Positions 11,901-22,148 of a DNA stretch of 60,000 nt are shown one piece after another. The notes beneath the pieces were generated by a model. It was not told the origin of the DNA and made no database searches. It saw only the letters and a list, made by a program, of their open reading frames with translations. This DNA comes from Symbiodinium natans. Taxonomy: Eukaryota; Sar; Dinophyceae; Suessiales; Symbiodiniaceae. Position numbers and translations under genes: made by a program. Every line of letters starts with the position of its first letter. The first letter of the stretch is position 1. The stretch is from assembly GCA_905221605.1 (NCBI GenBank), contig CAJNDS010002327.1:1-60000 (forward strand). Direction: 5' to 3'.

Positions 11901-14900
11901 CAGTTGACTGGCATGCATCTGTGCATTTTGGACGAGCACTTTTTCAAACCATCGCAAACAAATTTGCAAGGGTGTTAATTCAACCCATTTCGTGTGAAGT
12001 GGACCCACTGGCGTGAAACACACCTCACTACACAAACTGCGCAGTCGCAAGGTCATGCTGTGTTACCGGGAGCACGGAATGAGAAGTCCACAACAGCAGC
12101 GCATGGCACGAAGCAAGCTGCGCAAAACGGACATGACATCACATGATACCAACCAGCGTGTAACGTGGCATTCTGCAAGGCTCAGCTGCTTTTCGGAAAG
12201 GAGAACGAAAAGCGGATTGCATAACAAGACTGGATGTGACAGCAATTCTGGAACAAGGAAGGCGGAATGATACACATGAATCATAATGAATCAACATACC
12301 GAAGCTATAGCTCTGGCCACCGATGTTCTGGGAGCACGGATGTCCTCATCGTGCGGGCAAGGCTATGGCAACTGGATGCAACATGGACGTTCTTATCGTG
12401 CGGGCATGGGGTGCAGCAACATGGGTCGCGTGGGAATGAGTGCTCTGGATGTGGTGGATGCTCTGGCCACTGCGTGCTCTGGTAGCATGGACGTTCTTCT
12501 CGTGCGGGCATGAATGCCCTGCTCTGGTTATGTGTGGACGGCACGGATGCTCCGGCAACTGGATGCACTGGAAACATGGATGTTCTTGTCGTGCGGGCAT
12601 GGATGCTCTGGCCATATGACGCCTCTGTGGCACGCATCGCACGCTCGAACGTTTCGGTAACAACATGAAAGCTGCTTCTGGTAGGTGTAAACTCCCATTG
12701 GCACACTTTGGCGAACCGTTGCATCTATACCTTTTCCCTGATCAAGGGTCCACCAATGTCACGCTGTGTGCCGATACACATACACCATCCCAACCCTGAA
12801 ACAATGATGCCACATATGTAGAGACCCAATGCTATGATGTGGCATTCCGAACCCTTCACAAGGTCTCTCCGCGGTCAACTTTACACAACGCAGCTCGACT
12901 TGACCCCAGTACCCAGTAGTAGCGGTTTTTAAAGCCCTGGAGCGCTTTGGGTCTTCATTCCATACTGCTTGAAGCCTTTGATGCAAGGCAAGCAGGCTTA
13001 AAGCCCTTGGTGATCTGGCGCTTGCTTGCAGCCAAGCCACCTATTTCGAACCCACTTGCGGTCTTTGGCAAGAATTTTGATGTCGTCATCACCCATCATG
13101 GGTGGAAAGAAAGGTTTGCCTCCAATGCAGCAGCAAATAGCAGCAATCGAAGAGTCTGAAAAGGTCCTTTGGAAGATCTAAACGTGGGCTGCAGTCTGAA
13201 GTCTGGACTACTCGACTACTCGAGGCTGCAGTAGTGCACAGGCATATGCAGGACCTACGTCCGTGTCTCCACTGTGCCTGTAAGCAGATTAAAGAAAACG
13301 GCGCCGCACCCCCAGCTGTCTGCTTCCGGCCCAAAAAAGCCATCCTTGGGTCTTCGAGCTATAGGGATCTATTGAAGCCGGTACACTGCTCGGACCATAT
13401 CGACCTTTGTCAAGCGACATAAATCTCTGGCGCCATGTAGGCGCTTGTTCCACGGATCTCTTTGCGACCTTGCGATTGCAAGTCTCAAGGAATGCTGGAA
13501 ACCTCGACAAGCTGGAGCCAGAGCTTTGCCATATCATGCCCTATTAAGAGTCCATATGTTAGTCAGTGCGGCAGCGGTAGTTGACGAAACCCTGCCTCAT
13601 AACTGGTAACGCGGCAAGTGGCTCTTTTTGAATCGTGAGGCCAGTCCCAAATCGATCATCTTTAGCTTCGTCATGTCCTTAGACAGTGGTGAACAGCTTG
13701 CGGATTCTCGCAGCCACAGGTGATCAAGTTGTGTTCTTGGAAAAAAGCATCGCGAGTTGTGGCTTCCTCTCACAGGCCCTTCAGGGACTCTACAAACTGA
13801 CTTTGACCCTGCCGCCGCACTGTGGAGCTTCGCCCAGCCCACAAAAACACGGCATCGGCCGTTACTGGGTTCGGGCCAAGCGAATGAAGGGCCCGATTCT
13901 GGCTGGGAATGCTACTCCGCCTTGAACGCTGGCTCCCAGCCTTTCACTACGGCCGGCAACTTTTCGTCCCGAATGCCCTCCCCAATGCAAGCGGCCCACG
14001 GTTTTCATGCATCAGTTCCGAGGAAGTGTACTTCTCAACGTGTACTCTCTGTGCGTATTCCAAGGGCGCATTCTTGAGGTTTGTGAGGACGACATCTCTT
14101 CAAAAATGAGCAAGGACGCCCGCGTGGCAATTAAAGGAATTCACCCGTCGTCCGAAGTTGTGAAAAGTGCAGCATCGTATGAAGCATGACTAAGTTGTGT
14201 CGTCTAGGCTCCACGCCGTGCTGCGGTAGATGAAATTCCTTAGTCCACACGGTGGAGGAAGTAGTAGCCGTTCTGCCAGAATGGAGAAGCTAAGGTTTGG
14301 AATACTCTGTCTAACGTTTTCACAAAGGCAATCACGGGGAATGCCAGGGCCCAGGACCGCGGCTGCAACACTAAATGTGCGAACATGGCGTCTCCGGCTT
14401 CACGTCAAAGTGCCCCATGTAGTGCTCGTGGCAGCACTTCAATGCAGCAAGCATTTGCCGCATAGTGGTTGCAGCCTGCCGGCCGCTAGCATGAAGCTTG
14501 TCCATCCCAGCTGCTCTTCGCGTGAACGTGACAGAAACGAAGGTTGCACTATGCTACACTGCACGTACATGTCATGTCCACAGCGCAATGGTCTCCAGAA
14601 CTTTGTCATCGCAGGCCTCCTTCTCCTCAACCCGGCCTTCCTGTTCGAGCCGTGTTTGCAAGTCGGGGCCTTCCCAGCACTGTCTGGCTGTGGGGTCTGT
14701 GTGGTGGGAGGCCACATTGTGTGAAATTGGCATGCCTTCGCACAGCTCGAAAACGAGGTACATGTAACTTCCTTCATCGAAGTATCTGACGAGCTTCACC
14801 TCAGCTGAGATACGGAATCACTCACTCCACTTTCCAAATACGCAGCATCACGCCACGTTCAACCAACCGAACCGGAAATAGTTGAGAGATCACAGGCCTT

Positions 14901-17900
14901 CATGTCTTGGCAAAAGATTTGGATTGCCCGGTGGCTTGTTTGTTCAGGACAGGAGGGCATTCGGAACCATCAGACGACTCACAGGAACCGTGAGATCATT
15001 CTCCGACATGTTCCGAACAGCACCAACCAACCAGGAACTGGCTCGAAACCGAACCTCCATGGACCAAGTGGGTCTTGTGATGAAATCACGGTTCTTGAAA
15101 TGCTATTAAGATGCTACACTGCCGCTATACATCGCCGCTCAAAGAAACCACTCGACGAGTTTGAGCAAGACTTTCCTGCGGTTGATACCAGTAGAGAGGA
15201 GTTTAGCATTGGCTGCAAAAATCTGCAGTACTTGCAGGATCCTAAGCGAAGGGAGTGGCTTTGCGCAGTCATGAGAGCACGGAGTGTGCGAGCTTGTGGT
15301 ATGTTTAAGCATCAGCTTGTCAAGTTTGCAAGAGAGCCTCGGAGCTGAAGATGACCAGTGGGAACTCGGATGAGGGTTGCGGAGTGCCGGGAGATCTCGC
15401 CCAGCAAACTTCGTGAGTCATGGAGTATCACATAGTATTGAGATCGGGCTGCATGCAACCGTCGTGGAGTACACACGATATTGAATGATCGCGAGATGCT
15501 AAAATCTGGACCCTCAAACCCACGAGACCATTCCCCTACACCCTAACCTTAAGTCGTTCAGATAAGCTATTCCTTGGTGTGTGAGCAAAGCAATAAAGAG
15601 TCTACAAAAGTCTATCCAGATGTCCACCCCTTGGAGACACAAGGGCCTATGACCAGGTCAGTAAATAAGTCTCCAAACTAGTCTCTCTCTAGTCAGGCCC
15701 AAAAAAGCATGATGGTCCGGATAGACTTTTCGGAGACTTTTGGGAGAAATTTCGAGACATTTGGAATTTTGTTGGAGACCTGTTTGGGGACTTTTTGGAG
15801 ACTTACTGAAGACTTTTTGGAGACTTTTTGGAGACCTTTTCGAGACTTTTCACAAGGAAAAGTCTCTCCTGTAGATCTTCCCCCGCCCGCTCCTTGCCAC
15901 CCCCCTTCCCCCAAAACCCTGGAGACTTTGTTTGAGTTTTTCTTGAGTCGGTTTGGGAGTTGTTTCAGGACTCGTAGCAGACTTTTTTTTGATTTGTGCC
16001 TGAGTCGGTTTGGAGCTGTTCCAGGGCTCTTTGCTTCAATCCGGGTGACTCAACGGTGGACTTGGAAGGGACTTTAAATTGACTTTATCTTATTTAGCTG
16101 ATTTCCAGAACAAGCTGTTTAGCGAACGACATAACCCTAACCTCCGTAAGAAGTGCCAGGATGCTAAACGGCCTCACATGAAATATCTTAGATCCGTCTC
16201 ACACCCAACTCTGAACCGCACTCCCAAACTCGACCAAACTGTAACCTTCCTGAAGCCATCCTGGCTGATCACCCATAATGGCAGGTGAAGGCGATCATCC
16301 TACCTGACTGCTCTCTGCATCTCTCTGCCCTGTTCAAAAGAGTTCAAGACATTTCGGACCTTGCTCCAAGAGTGGCAACGTTCGGATGGTCCAAGTCCAT
16401 CAAGGCGTGGATTTCATTCATCAGAAGCTCTTGCCTTCAGAAGGTCAACGCACCATACTCTCTCTCTAACATGAAGAAAGCAACCACTCTGAGATGGGGA
16501 CAACTTGCTGTCGGTCTCGGACTTTCGGATCTTCTTGACCTGTCTGCTTAGGGTACTTTATGTGAGTCCACAGCGAACATCGACAAGAGCGGAAGGTCGC
16601 CGAAGGAAGCCTGAGCTTCCCACTGCAAACTTGAATCCTGGCCCCAGTACCTGGCAGCTTCCGACTCCCCTAGCGCTGCACCAAATCAAAGCGGAGCAGC
16701 ATTGCGCAGCCAAAGCCCGCGAATTGCCTTGTGTTGAGCCAAGTAGATGGTGCCGAAGGCGCCCAAGCCGAGCTCCTTCACTTGTCCCGATCAAACCACG
16801 CATACAAGAATGGTACAGACAACGAGACACCAACGATGGTATAGGCGCACTTGCGAGCAGCGGAGTTGGAAAAGTAGACAACAGCTCAAGTCCTTCCCAA
16901 TAGTAAAAACGTCTTCCAGCTGCTGCCCATTGCTTAGGCAGCGGTACACAAAGTCCGTGTGCTGGATGAGACCTGACATCGGCTGCGGCGGAAGGCTGTG
17001 TTGGGCAATGGCGCTGTGACAGCATTGTTCAAACATGGTGGCAGCTTACGGTTACACGTCGTCGCATCTTTCAGTTCTCAACTTGCTGTGTGTCTTGCCT
17101 TCCTCGTTCTCGGCACAAAATGCTGGGAAGGTCTAAATCGCAGAGGCTCTGGGGAGTTCGGAGTGTCGCCACTTTCTGAGTTTATGAGACTGAGCCTCTC
17201 ACTTATTCTCACTTTGTCATAAGCACATTCAATGGCTCGATGGGTTTTCATGTGCCTAGGATTGTGGATTTGCAGTGCTAGACTTCTGAATAATTGTGAG
17301 ACTGAAGCTGTTTGATAAAATACGCATGAGTCGAAAAGGGGGATGGGCGGCCGGAGCTAGTGTGCTTGCTTTGATTGCCAAAAAGTGCCGGATTGGGACG
17401 CAATCATCCTTACTCGAACCTTGAATTAAACTAAGAGTTGCACGGTTTTGCGGAGCTCTTCGAAAAGCGGTTGCAAGCTTATCTGGGTTCCTGGCGCTGC
17501 GACAACTTCTGCTTCTCACCGTCCGGGCCCGATGCCGTCCTGCAAGGGACGTTTGAGTGGGTTTGAGTGGGTTTTGGTACCTTTGCAGCTTCAGGCCCTT
17601 CCCCTTCTGCCTGAAGCGGTGAAAGCCTCCGAAGTCTTGGCAGCGGAGTCTCTGGTCTTTGTCCGTCCTGCGAAGACACGAAGACACGAAGGCAGGCCTT
17701 AGCCTTAGAGCTGCACTATGCTGCACTCTGAAGTTCGAGGAAGCTGACCCGATGCCTGCACCAAGCGATGACGGGGACCACGTAAGACACGCGCCGCATG
17801 GCTCCATGAGGTTGCCACTCTACTTGCCTTCCGTTGTGGGTTGCTACTTACGCTGTCGTTTAGCAGGTTGTTGCGCGCAAACAGGAGCCTTTTCGGGGTG

Positions 17901-17932
17901 TTGGCATCATTTTGAGCCACCAGTGCAGGCAT
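5384..17932 (-). CDS. Calcium-dependent protein kinase (CDPK), many exons
   Basis: Serine/threonine kinase domain, a linker and four EF-hands, the plant/alveolate CDPK plan: Ca2+ binding to the EF-hands relieves inhibition of the kinase. Exons (complement): 17852-17932 (ATG), 17520-17667, 16893-16995, 16728-16775, ~16505-16542, 16380-16434, 14736-14799, 14617-14669, 14393-14475, 14191-14238, 13611-13696, 13419-13468, 13278-13344, 13041-13119, 10238-10314, 10088-10150, ~9707-9965, 9098-9165, 8871-8920, 5827-5909, 5384-5456. Phase is kept over most junctions inside the kinase domain and between EF-hands 1 and 2. Missing: a short exon before the invariant lysine, one between 13041 and 10314, and one or two between EF-hands 2 and 4. 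The N-terminus is Pro/Thr-rich without an obvious Gly2 acylation signal. Donors are GT, GC and GA. That the distal EF-hand exons (5.4-5.9 kb) belong to this gene is inference from order and orientation. Confidence 0.8.
5981..6043. repeat. CT-rich dispersed repeat, short divergent copy
   Basis: A CTCTCTC run followed by a GCACGCTTGGCCCCGAAGGG-like core. The same order of a CT run then CGCACGCATGGCCCC and CCGAAGG/GGCCGCC is found at 7431-7530 and 34651-34735. Confidence 0.6.
6547..6972 (-). CDS. Open frame over a 63-bp repeat, unknown
   Basis: A 141-codon open frame beginning after TTACAG at about 6950 (an acceptor-like site) and continuing through three 63-bp tandem repeats. All three minus-strand frames are open here, so the frame choice is uncertain. 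The first third (AMTEPDITGVIYLMGTQKKG) looks like ordinary protein; the rest is low-complexity Lys/Asn/Thr/Ser. It lies inside a CDPK intron in the same orientation, so it could be an unrecognised exon of that gene or nothing. Confidence 0.2.
   Translation of the reverse strand: MCSLMSYTLQSEAMTEPDITGVIYLMGTQKKGHPWPGKQQATSAATASSSSRNTAGEKASGTGQGQRDPATTNLVVYCENSSRRKGSKTQARNHLGVYYQNSPSGKESKTATHNHLGVYCHTSLGGKGTENRTKQSREKCG
6616..6800. repeat. 63-bp tandem repeat, three imperfect copies
   Basis: Copies start at 6616, 6679 and 6742, each with GTAGACGCCGAGGT or GTAGACGACGAGGT. The period of exactly 63 (21 codons) keeps all reading frames open. Confidence 0.85.
7431..7530. repeat. CT-rich dispersed repeat, copy 2
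   Basis: A (CT)n run then CCCGCACGCATGGCCCC, CCGAAGGAGAAGGCCGCC and CAGGGGCGCGC. Nearly the same series is at 34651-34735, so this is a dispersed element rather than a simple microsatellite. A second (CT)n run follows at about 7610-7626. Confidence 0.8.
7877..8482 (+). CDS. Small secreted cysteine-containing protein, two exons, nested in a CDPK intron
   Basis: Exon 7877-8018 starts with ATG and a typical signal peptide (MEFNTGYLIPVLLVLCCSCA); exon 8214-8482 ends in TGA. The intron (8019-8213) begins GTAAGC and ends CCCAG, and the split codon G|CA makes Ala, so the total is exactly 136 codons plus stop. The intron is largely a (GA)n microsatellite. The mature part is acidic near the middle (EGECEGEESLP) with several Cys, including C-x2-C near the end (CFTCMEHRETP). 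No family recognised; function unknown. It lies on the strand opposite to the CDPK, inside the intron between the exons for EF-hands 2 and 3 (8870-5910). A further acceptor-like site and open frame near 8727 was not joined because the stop precedes it. Confidence 0.6.
8098..8180. repeat. (GA)n microsatellite in the intron of the nested gene
   Basis: Purine-only GA/GACA run of about 80 bp within the 195-bp intron 8019-8213. Confidence 0.9.
8871..9165 (-). CDS. CDPK EF-hands 1 and 2 (part of the CDPK gene)
   Basis: Exon 9098-9165 carries the loop NRTVSGGLSMEE (Asn at position 1, Gly 6, Leu 8, Glu 12) followed by LESFYEE. It ends in one base before a GC donor and joins two bases of exon 8871-8920 to form a Lys codon; that exon continues MLETAFSGVDLDDDGL, a canonical EF-hand loop start with Asp at 1, 3 and 5. 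The small exon read at about 9482-9548 (SDNERWEAGFERFLDP) may belong just upstream. EF-hand 1 having Asn rather than Asp at position 1 suggests weaker Ca2+ binding. Confidence 0.75.
10088..10314 (-). CDS. CDPK C-lobe end and linker exons (part of the CDPK gene)
   Basis: Exon 10238-10314 encodes HDRHLRLTAREALQHPFF, the subdomain XI arginine helix that ends the kinase fold. It joins phase 0, via GTGCGA, to exon 10088-10150 (EAAEALRKHNPEYAELDREA), a charged helix typical of the region between kinase and regulatory domain. The next exon (about 9707-9965) has ISAQEILDNLVEHF and QPVLIRAAVLL, matching the junction helix that precedes EF-hand 1 in CDPKs; its 3' end is uncertain. If not spliced, the frame would stop at 10169-10171, which is why an intron is proposed. 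Confidence 0.75.
11335..11720. repeat. Degenerate minisatellite with about 82-bp period
   Basis: The word CCTGGAGGTA (or CCTGGAAGTA / CCTGGAGGTG) recurs near 11415, 11496, 11578 and 11714, each followed by a T/G-rich segment with TTCGTGG or TTCGGGG. The first three are spaced about 82 bp; the last is one and a half periods away. Confidence 0.6.
12314..12612. repeat. Degenerate repeat built on GTGCGGGCATG units
   Basis: Four copies of a segment like ATGGACGTTCTTATCGTGCG followed by GGCA, near 12339, 12384, 12488 and 12577, alternating with GATGCTCTGGCCACTG or GCAACTGGATGCA segments. Open frames here on both strands are produced by the repeat and are not called as genes. Confidence 0.75.
13041..14799 (-). 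CDS. CDPK kinase hinge, catalytic and activation segments (part of the CDPK gene)
   Basis: Successive exons give the hinge (YMYLVFELCEG, 14736-14799), GPDLQTRLEQEG (14617-14669), helix E plus catalytic loop (14393-14475: MRQMLAALKCCHEHYMGHFD then VKPE), NFIYRS (14191-14238), the metal-binding strand (13611-13696: KLKMIDLGLASRF), the P+1 loop (13419-13468: IRGTSAYMAPEIY), subdomain IX (13278-13344: EADSWGCGAVFFNLLTG) and the following PFFPPMMGDDDIKIL segment (13041-13119). Phases match at each of these seven junctions. The usual HRD is HFD and the usual DFG is DLG; the catalytic Asp, Lys and Asn and the magnesium-binding Asp are all kept, so activity is plausible. Confidence 0.85.
14902..15348 (+). 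CDS. 148-codon open frame, unknown, antisense within a CDPK intron
   Basis: Starts with ATG and ends TGA at 15346-15348. The C-terminal half is charged and protein-like (SKKPLDEFEQDFPAV, DPKRREWLCAVMRARS). No known domain. It lies in the 1.6 kb intron between kinase exons 14736-14799 and 16380-16434, on the opposite strand, like the nested secreted gene. No splice sites or codon-use test were available, so it may be chance. Confidence 0.3.
   Translation: MSWQKIWIARWLVCSGQEGIRNHQTTHRNREIILRHVPNSTNQPGTGSKPNLHGPSGSCDEITVLEMLLRCYTAAIHRRSKKPLDEFEQDFPAVDTSREEFSIGCKNLQYLQDPKRREWLCAVMRARSVRACGMFKHQLVKFAREPRS
15706..15860. repeat. Degenerate TTTTGGAGACT repeat
   Basis: GGAGAC or GAGACTTTT recurs about ten times at 10-22 bp spacing in a T-rich strand; the pattern then fades into GTTTGGGAGTTG-like words to about 15970. 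Confidence 0.8.
16380..16995 (-). CDS. CDPK kinase N-lobe exons (part of the CDPK gene)
   Basis: Exon 16893-16995 ends in DVFTIGK, which joins phase 0 to exon 16728-16775 carrying the glycine-rich loop LGLGAFGTIYLAQHK. Exon 16505-16542 has QVKKIRKSE, whose first KK pair should include the ATP-binding lysine. Its last two bases join one base of exon 16380-16434 to make a Lys codon, leading into the helix-C segment ELLMNEIHALMDLDHPN with the conserved Glu. The junction 16893|16775 uses a GA donor and that after 16728 a GC donor. A few residues normally found between loop and lysine are missing, so a micro-exon is probably unseen between 16727 and 16543. Confidence 0.8.
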
Positions 17933-20900
17933 GCATTTGCAGCTAGGTCTCATCTACTCAGCGTGAAGGACTTCGTGCATGTTGGCACAATCCCTCTCAC
18001 TCCCCCGCGTGAGTTTGGCAAAGTATTGAAAGCTTGCGCACCGCCCAGCGGTTCCGTAGCTCTCCCCAAAGATCGCGATCCTGCAACAGTGCTTTCGGAA
18101 CGTCAGGTTCAGCTCAGGCATTTTGCAAAACAGCGCTCGCACATGTAAGCCGTTTTGAGTCAAACGAACAAACCAGTCCGATCCGGTGACAGCCACGTCT
18201 TGACCACAGGATTTCTTCGCTTCTTTCAGAGAGGGATGTACGAACTCTCCAGAAGCTGAGCTTCACTCCTACACTAAGGATCCGGCCATCATCCATCCAA
18301 GGCCGGGAAAGAAATCCTTGCGCGGCGAAAGATATGGGGAAGAGAGAGAGAGAGAGAGAGAGAGATGGCACAACATCAACCTATTTTAATCTATTTCAAC
18401 AAGATTTGCCAAGCGTCAGTTCGGAAAGCGACTTTGGGATCCTGGACGAGTGTGGCATAACCTTGAAAGCAAACAACTGCTACACCCCATTGCACACCGG
18501 ACATGCAACTACTCAAGACGGCTTGTGCGGCCGCATGCTGGAGATGCTGGGTTTCGTATGGCTTGCGGGCTCTATCATGCGACAGCAGGGCGAAGCCCTA
18601 GCAGCCCTAGCAGTAGCATCTGCGAGTTGTCTGCGTCACTCTGCGTGTGCGGTTGCATACACCGTCTGAGGCAGCTGGCCATTGTCATTCCATGCACTGA
18701 CGCAGAAAAGATCTGCGTCTGCTCCTCAATGTCAGAAGAAGACTGGGGCCTGTCTTCTGATTCTGCTGCTTCTACCGTTGACAACACGCAGTCGCTGGCT
18801 GAGGCGCGCTCTAAGCACGGGCCGCATGGCTCCAAAGTACCTTGTTTGGAGATGTCGGAGAGCAAAGAACACAAAGCTCCGCTCGATGCAAACGTGAAAG
18901 CAGGCATGATGGGTATGGACATGAAGCCTGCTTCAGAGTTTCAAGCAAAGGGAAGACATCAACATGTCGGCGGAAACTGCGTCGGGCCGAACGGGACCAG
19001 CAGCAGACCCCTGAATGGCTGGAGCCCCTTGCCGATGGCGCATCGGAAAAAGAATCACGCCTGCTCACAAGTTGTGGCCTCACAGCTGCCAAGACGTTGC
19101 TAACGGTGTGGGCTGGAATCCCTGGAGAGACTTTGGCCGTTGCATATTTGGGATACTTGCAGACCTGATCTGCCAAGGCAATGTGGATCAACATGGTACA
19201 TTACGCAGCGCGACACCCCGATTGGGAACACGCGGAAAGCTTTATATAGGGTCTTGCCACACGAGACAACAACAGAGCATAGCGGAGTTCTGCAAAAGAC
19301 AAGGCCGGTGAAGGGCACGCGAGTGGCACGTGTGCAACAGCTGGGCAGCACCCATTCTCGCGAGTGTCCAGCTTTGGCTGAGGGATGCAAGGAGATGCAA
19401 TGGAGATGGGTCTGAGATGCAATGGAGAGGCATTCGCCTCATTTTGCTCCTACCAGGTCCCCCTTCTGCTGACTTCTATCTTCCGTAACAAGGAGGTAGT
19501 TGCTACCTGGCAACAAGATGGTCCAGCTCACTTTCCTTGCAATTGCTGGACATCGGAAGTGCGAAGGCCCTTATTCGCCATCCGCTGGCTGCAAGATTTC
19601 GGCTTGGTTGCGTTGCGCACCCACCGCGCCTCACCTTTGATGCGGGAGGTTTGGGATGCAACCGGATCTGAAGTGTCTGGCAGTTCCTTTGATTTGCTAG
19701 TCGCAGTGTGTCGCATTCCTGACATTACTGTTGAAGCGTTGGGTGTGCAGTGGCTTCTGCTTTTGCGGTGGAATGCCGCTTGCTTCTAAGTTGCTGGGTT
19801 GCGGGTGCCACGTTCTCTGAAAGTTCCCACAGACCAATGTTGCTGCTGCACTTCTGCAAAGCTTTTTGTGGCATGCTCCGGCCAGCTCAGCTTAAGAGCT
19901 GTCCGCAGGTCAGGGTGAAGAAAAAACGGTTGGGATGTCACAATCTCTGCGCGCAGGACTAGAGGTGTCATATCCAGTGCAGTGAGTGATGAGATGCGCT
20001 GAGGTACTTTCTTGCTATGGAACTAGTTTACGCGACCGCAACATGGGCCAAGAATGTCTCTGGGACCACTTCAGAGCTCCATTCTAGTAAAGTTTTGCTG
20101 CGCAGATCGATTGCAATGTCCTCAGTCAGAACCTAAGCGTGTTTCTGTGTCCCTGGCAAACTTTGCTGCTAGGGCTCACACACTGAACGAATTCTGAGGG
20201 TCTGTCATGACAGCAACAAACGATCCATATGCTCGATTGGGAGACCCACAGGCTTCGTCCTGTGATTGGAAAGGCTTCGAGATGCTAGAAAATCAGGATA
20301 CGCTCAGCACCGTGGCATGAGATTTGGTGACAGCTCGGAGACTAAACTTGCGACGCTAAGCTGCGCCATCCTACCCCCGAGCAGTGAGAGCCCAGCTCAA
20401 GGGAATGAGACAAGTAACAGCGCAGAAAATGTCGGAGCGCGGCGAGTGAAAAATGGAATCAGGTTGTGAGCGCATCGGCCCCCGTGGTACCACGTTTCAA
20501 GGCCTAAGATCAGAGTTGCCCTCACGAATGCTCAATATGCTCATGAGGCAGCAAGTTTGGTCCTCACCTGCTCTGAACAAGTGCAACGTACAGTGCATAC
20601 TTCAAACTTCATCCGCTGCACGTTGCTGCAGATGTGCCAAAGGGAATGCTGCGGTGTTGGCCCATCTTTGTATCTCTGGTATTCTCTGTTGATAGGTTAC
20701 CAAAAAACACGCGCCACAAGAGATGGAGCTGAAGTTTTTGAGCCTTGCCTTCGTTCAGAATACGAAGCTATGGAAACGCTGAAAAGGGAAGCGAGCAAAA
20801 TCAGACCTGACATAAAGCCAAGTGCCGTTGCATCTCCTTGCACGCGCGCCACTTGACCATTCCTTGGATGACCACAAGCAAAGACGAGACTTGATGTTTC

Positions 20901-21482
20901 GACATGGGCATTCACTGAAGCTGGACAAATACATTCACTAAACATACACAAGCATTGGCTGATGACATGACAGTCTATGCGAGCAGGCGTGAAGCCCTTG
21001 CGGCAGTTCACAATGCTGTAGAATATGAATTCTTCAAGCATTGTGCATGCAATATTGCTTGCTTGCGCGCTCTTGCTTGCCTACATCTCACGGTCTGGCT
21101 GCCAAAACGCTGCAGCTGGAAAACACAGTCTGCGCTGTCCACCTCCAAAGTATGAAAGGCGCTCAGCACCACCTTAGAATATGTCAGGTGCACGGGTGCA
21201 GGTCATGGTGGTAAGTTTCTTAGATTCAACTTTTGCTGCTCAGGCACGGTTCTTGCTCGCCTCTTTGTGACTTCAGCCGGAGAGTTGGAGAGTCCCAGGC
21301 CTGCACAATTTGGCATGCACCAATCCTGTACTGTGCGAGTCACGTAGACGACAAAAGCAAGAATGCCATGAAGAATGCCATGCAAGGCGCTGTCTGGTTC
21401 TGAGCCAGGGTATGCTGGCGCAAGCATACGGAATCTCCACGTTCCTACAGCATCCTCTAAGAGTCTACGCCCTCAAGCACTC

Positions 21483-21542
21483 AGCAACGTGAAGCTTCAT
21501 CTCAGCAACGTGAAGCTTGAAATACGTGAAGCTTGAAATACC
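21483..21542. repeat. Short tandem repeat ACGTGAAGCTT
   Basis: Three copies of ACGTGAAGCTT within 60 bp, alternating with CATCTCAGCA and GAAAT spacers. Confidence 0.8.
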
Positions 21543-21601
21543 TGGCTGCGCAAACGACAAATACGATGCTGGCATCATTGCTGGTAGAACATGCCAGCCT
21601 T

Positions 21602-21790
21602 GACCCTGGCGTGCCCACCCCACCCCCAGAGAGCCCACGGAGAGTTCCGTTGAGTATCGCCGAGTATCTGGAGTGCTCACCTCCCACAATCCCGCCGATA
21701 TATTTGTGGAGAATTCCGCGGAGAGTCCCGCTTAATTTCCTTGGAGTGAAAGAATCCCAGTCCCGCCGAGGAGTATGCTAGGTGAGTTAA
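21602..21790. repeat. GAGAATCCC-type dispersed repeat, copy 1
   Basis: Clustered words GAGAGCCCACGGAGAGTTCC, GAGTATC, GGAGAATTCCGCGGAGAGTC and CCCAGAGTCCCAG. Related clusters are at 22785-22900 and 58995-59085. Confidence 0.6.
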
Positions 21791-22148
21791 ACCCCCAGAG
21801 TCCCAGAGCTGCTGTGTCCAACCCAGCAGAATACTTAGAGGAACCGCGACAGGACGGCTCCCACATTGGTTAGCTTTGGGCTGGGGATGAACAAGCAAAA
21901 AACTCATACATTATTGTCGTTTTTCAGCACACGACGAAGAATGATAATTGATGGCCTCGATTCTGCACGAACTCCAGAATGGTCCCCATTACAGCCTGCA
22001 GGTAGTCAGGTATAAAGTGACACAAGGTCAAGACTCAAAACTGAATGCCTTGACAACACCTCACATGCGTAAACCAAGCGCGCGACTCTGCAGGAGTGAT
22101 CCCACTTTTCCCTTGCAATTTGAGGCAATTCTGCCGTCCTGGCCTTAC

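Larger units (their letters stand above)
10360..13040. other. Long CDPK intron region holding two minisatellites
   Basis: Lies between the kinase exons ending at 13041 and starting at 10314. At least one kinase exon (the helix before subdomain XI) should be in here; a piece reading LLRAM after a TTTTGCGCAG acceptor near 12110 is a weak candidate. The rest is repeat-rich (11335-11720, 12314-12612) with no other gene recognised. Confidence 0.5.
17945..22148. other. Long stretch with no recognisable gene
   Basis: Many open frames on both strands, none with a known motif. The best protein-like pieces are 18740-19000 (acidic on plus, Ser-rich on minus, strand ambiguous), 19385-19789 plus, and a hydrophobic minus segment near 21330-21390 (LHGILHGILAFVVYVTRT). 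A (GA)n run is at 18341-18365. It may contain the first exons of a gene upstream of the CDPK, but nothing can be assigned. Confidence 0.4.

Noticed and set aside
16285-16551. Plus-strand 88-codon frame
   Set aside because: It is antisense to two CDPK exons whose kinase motifs and phase are convincing.
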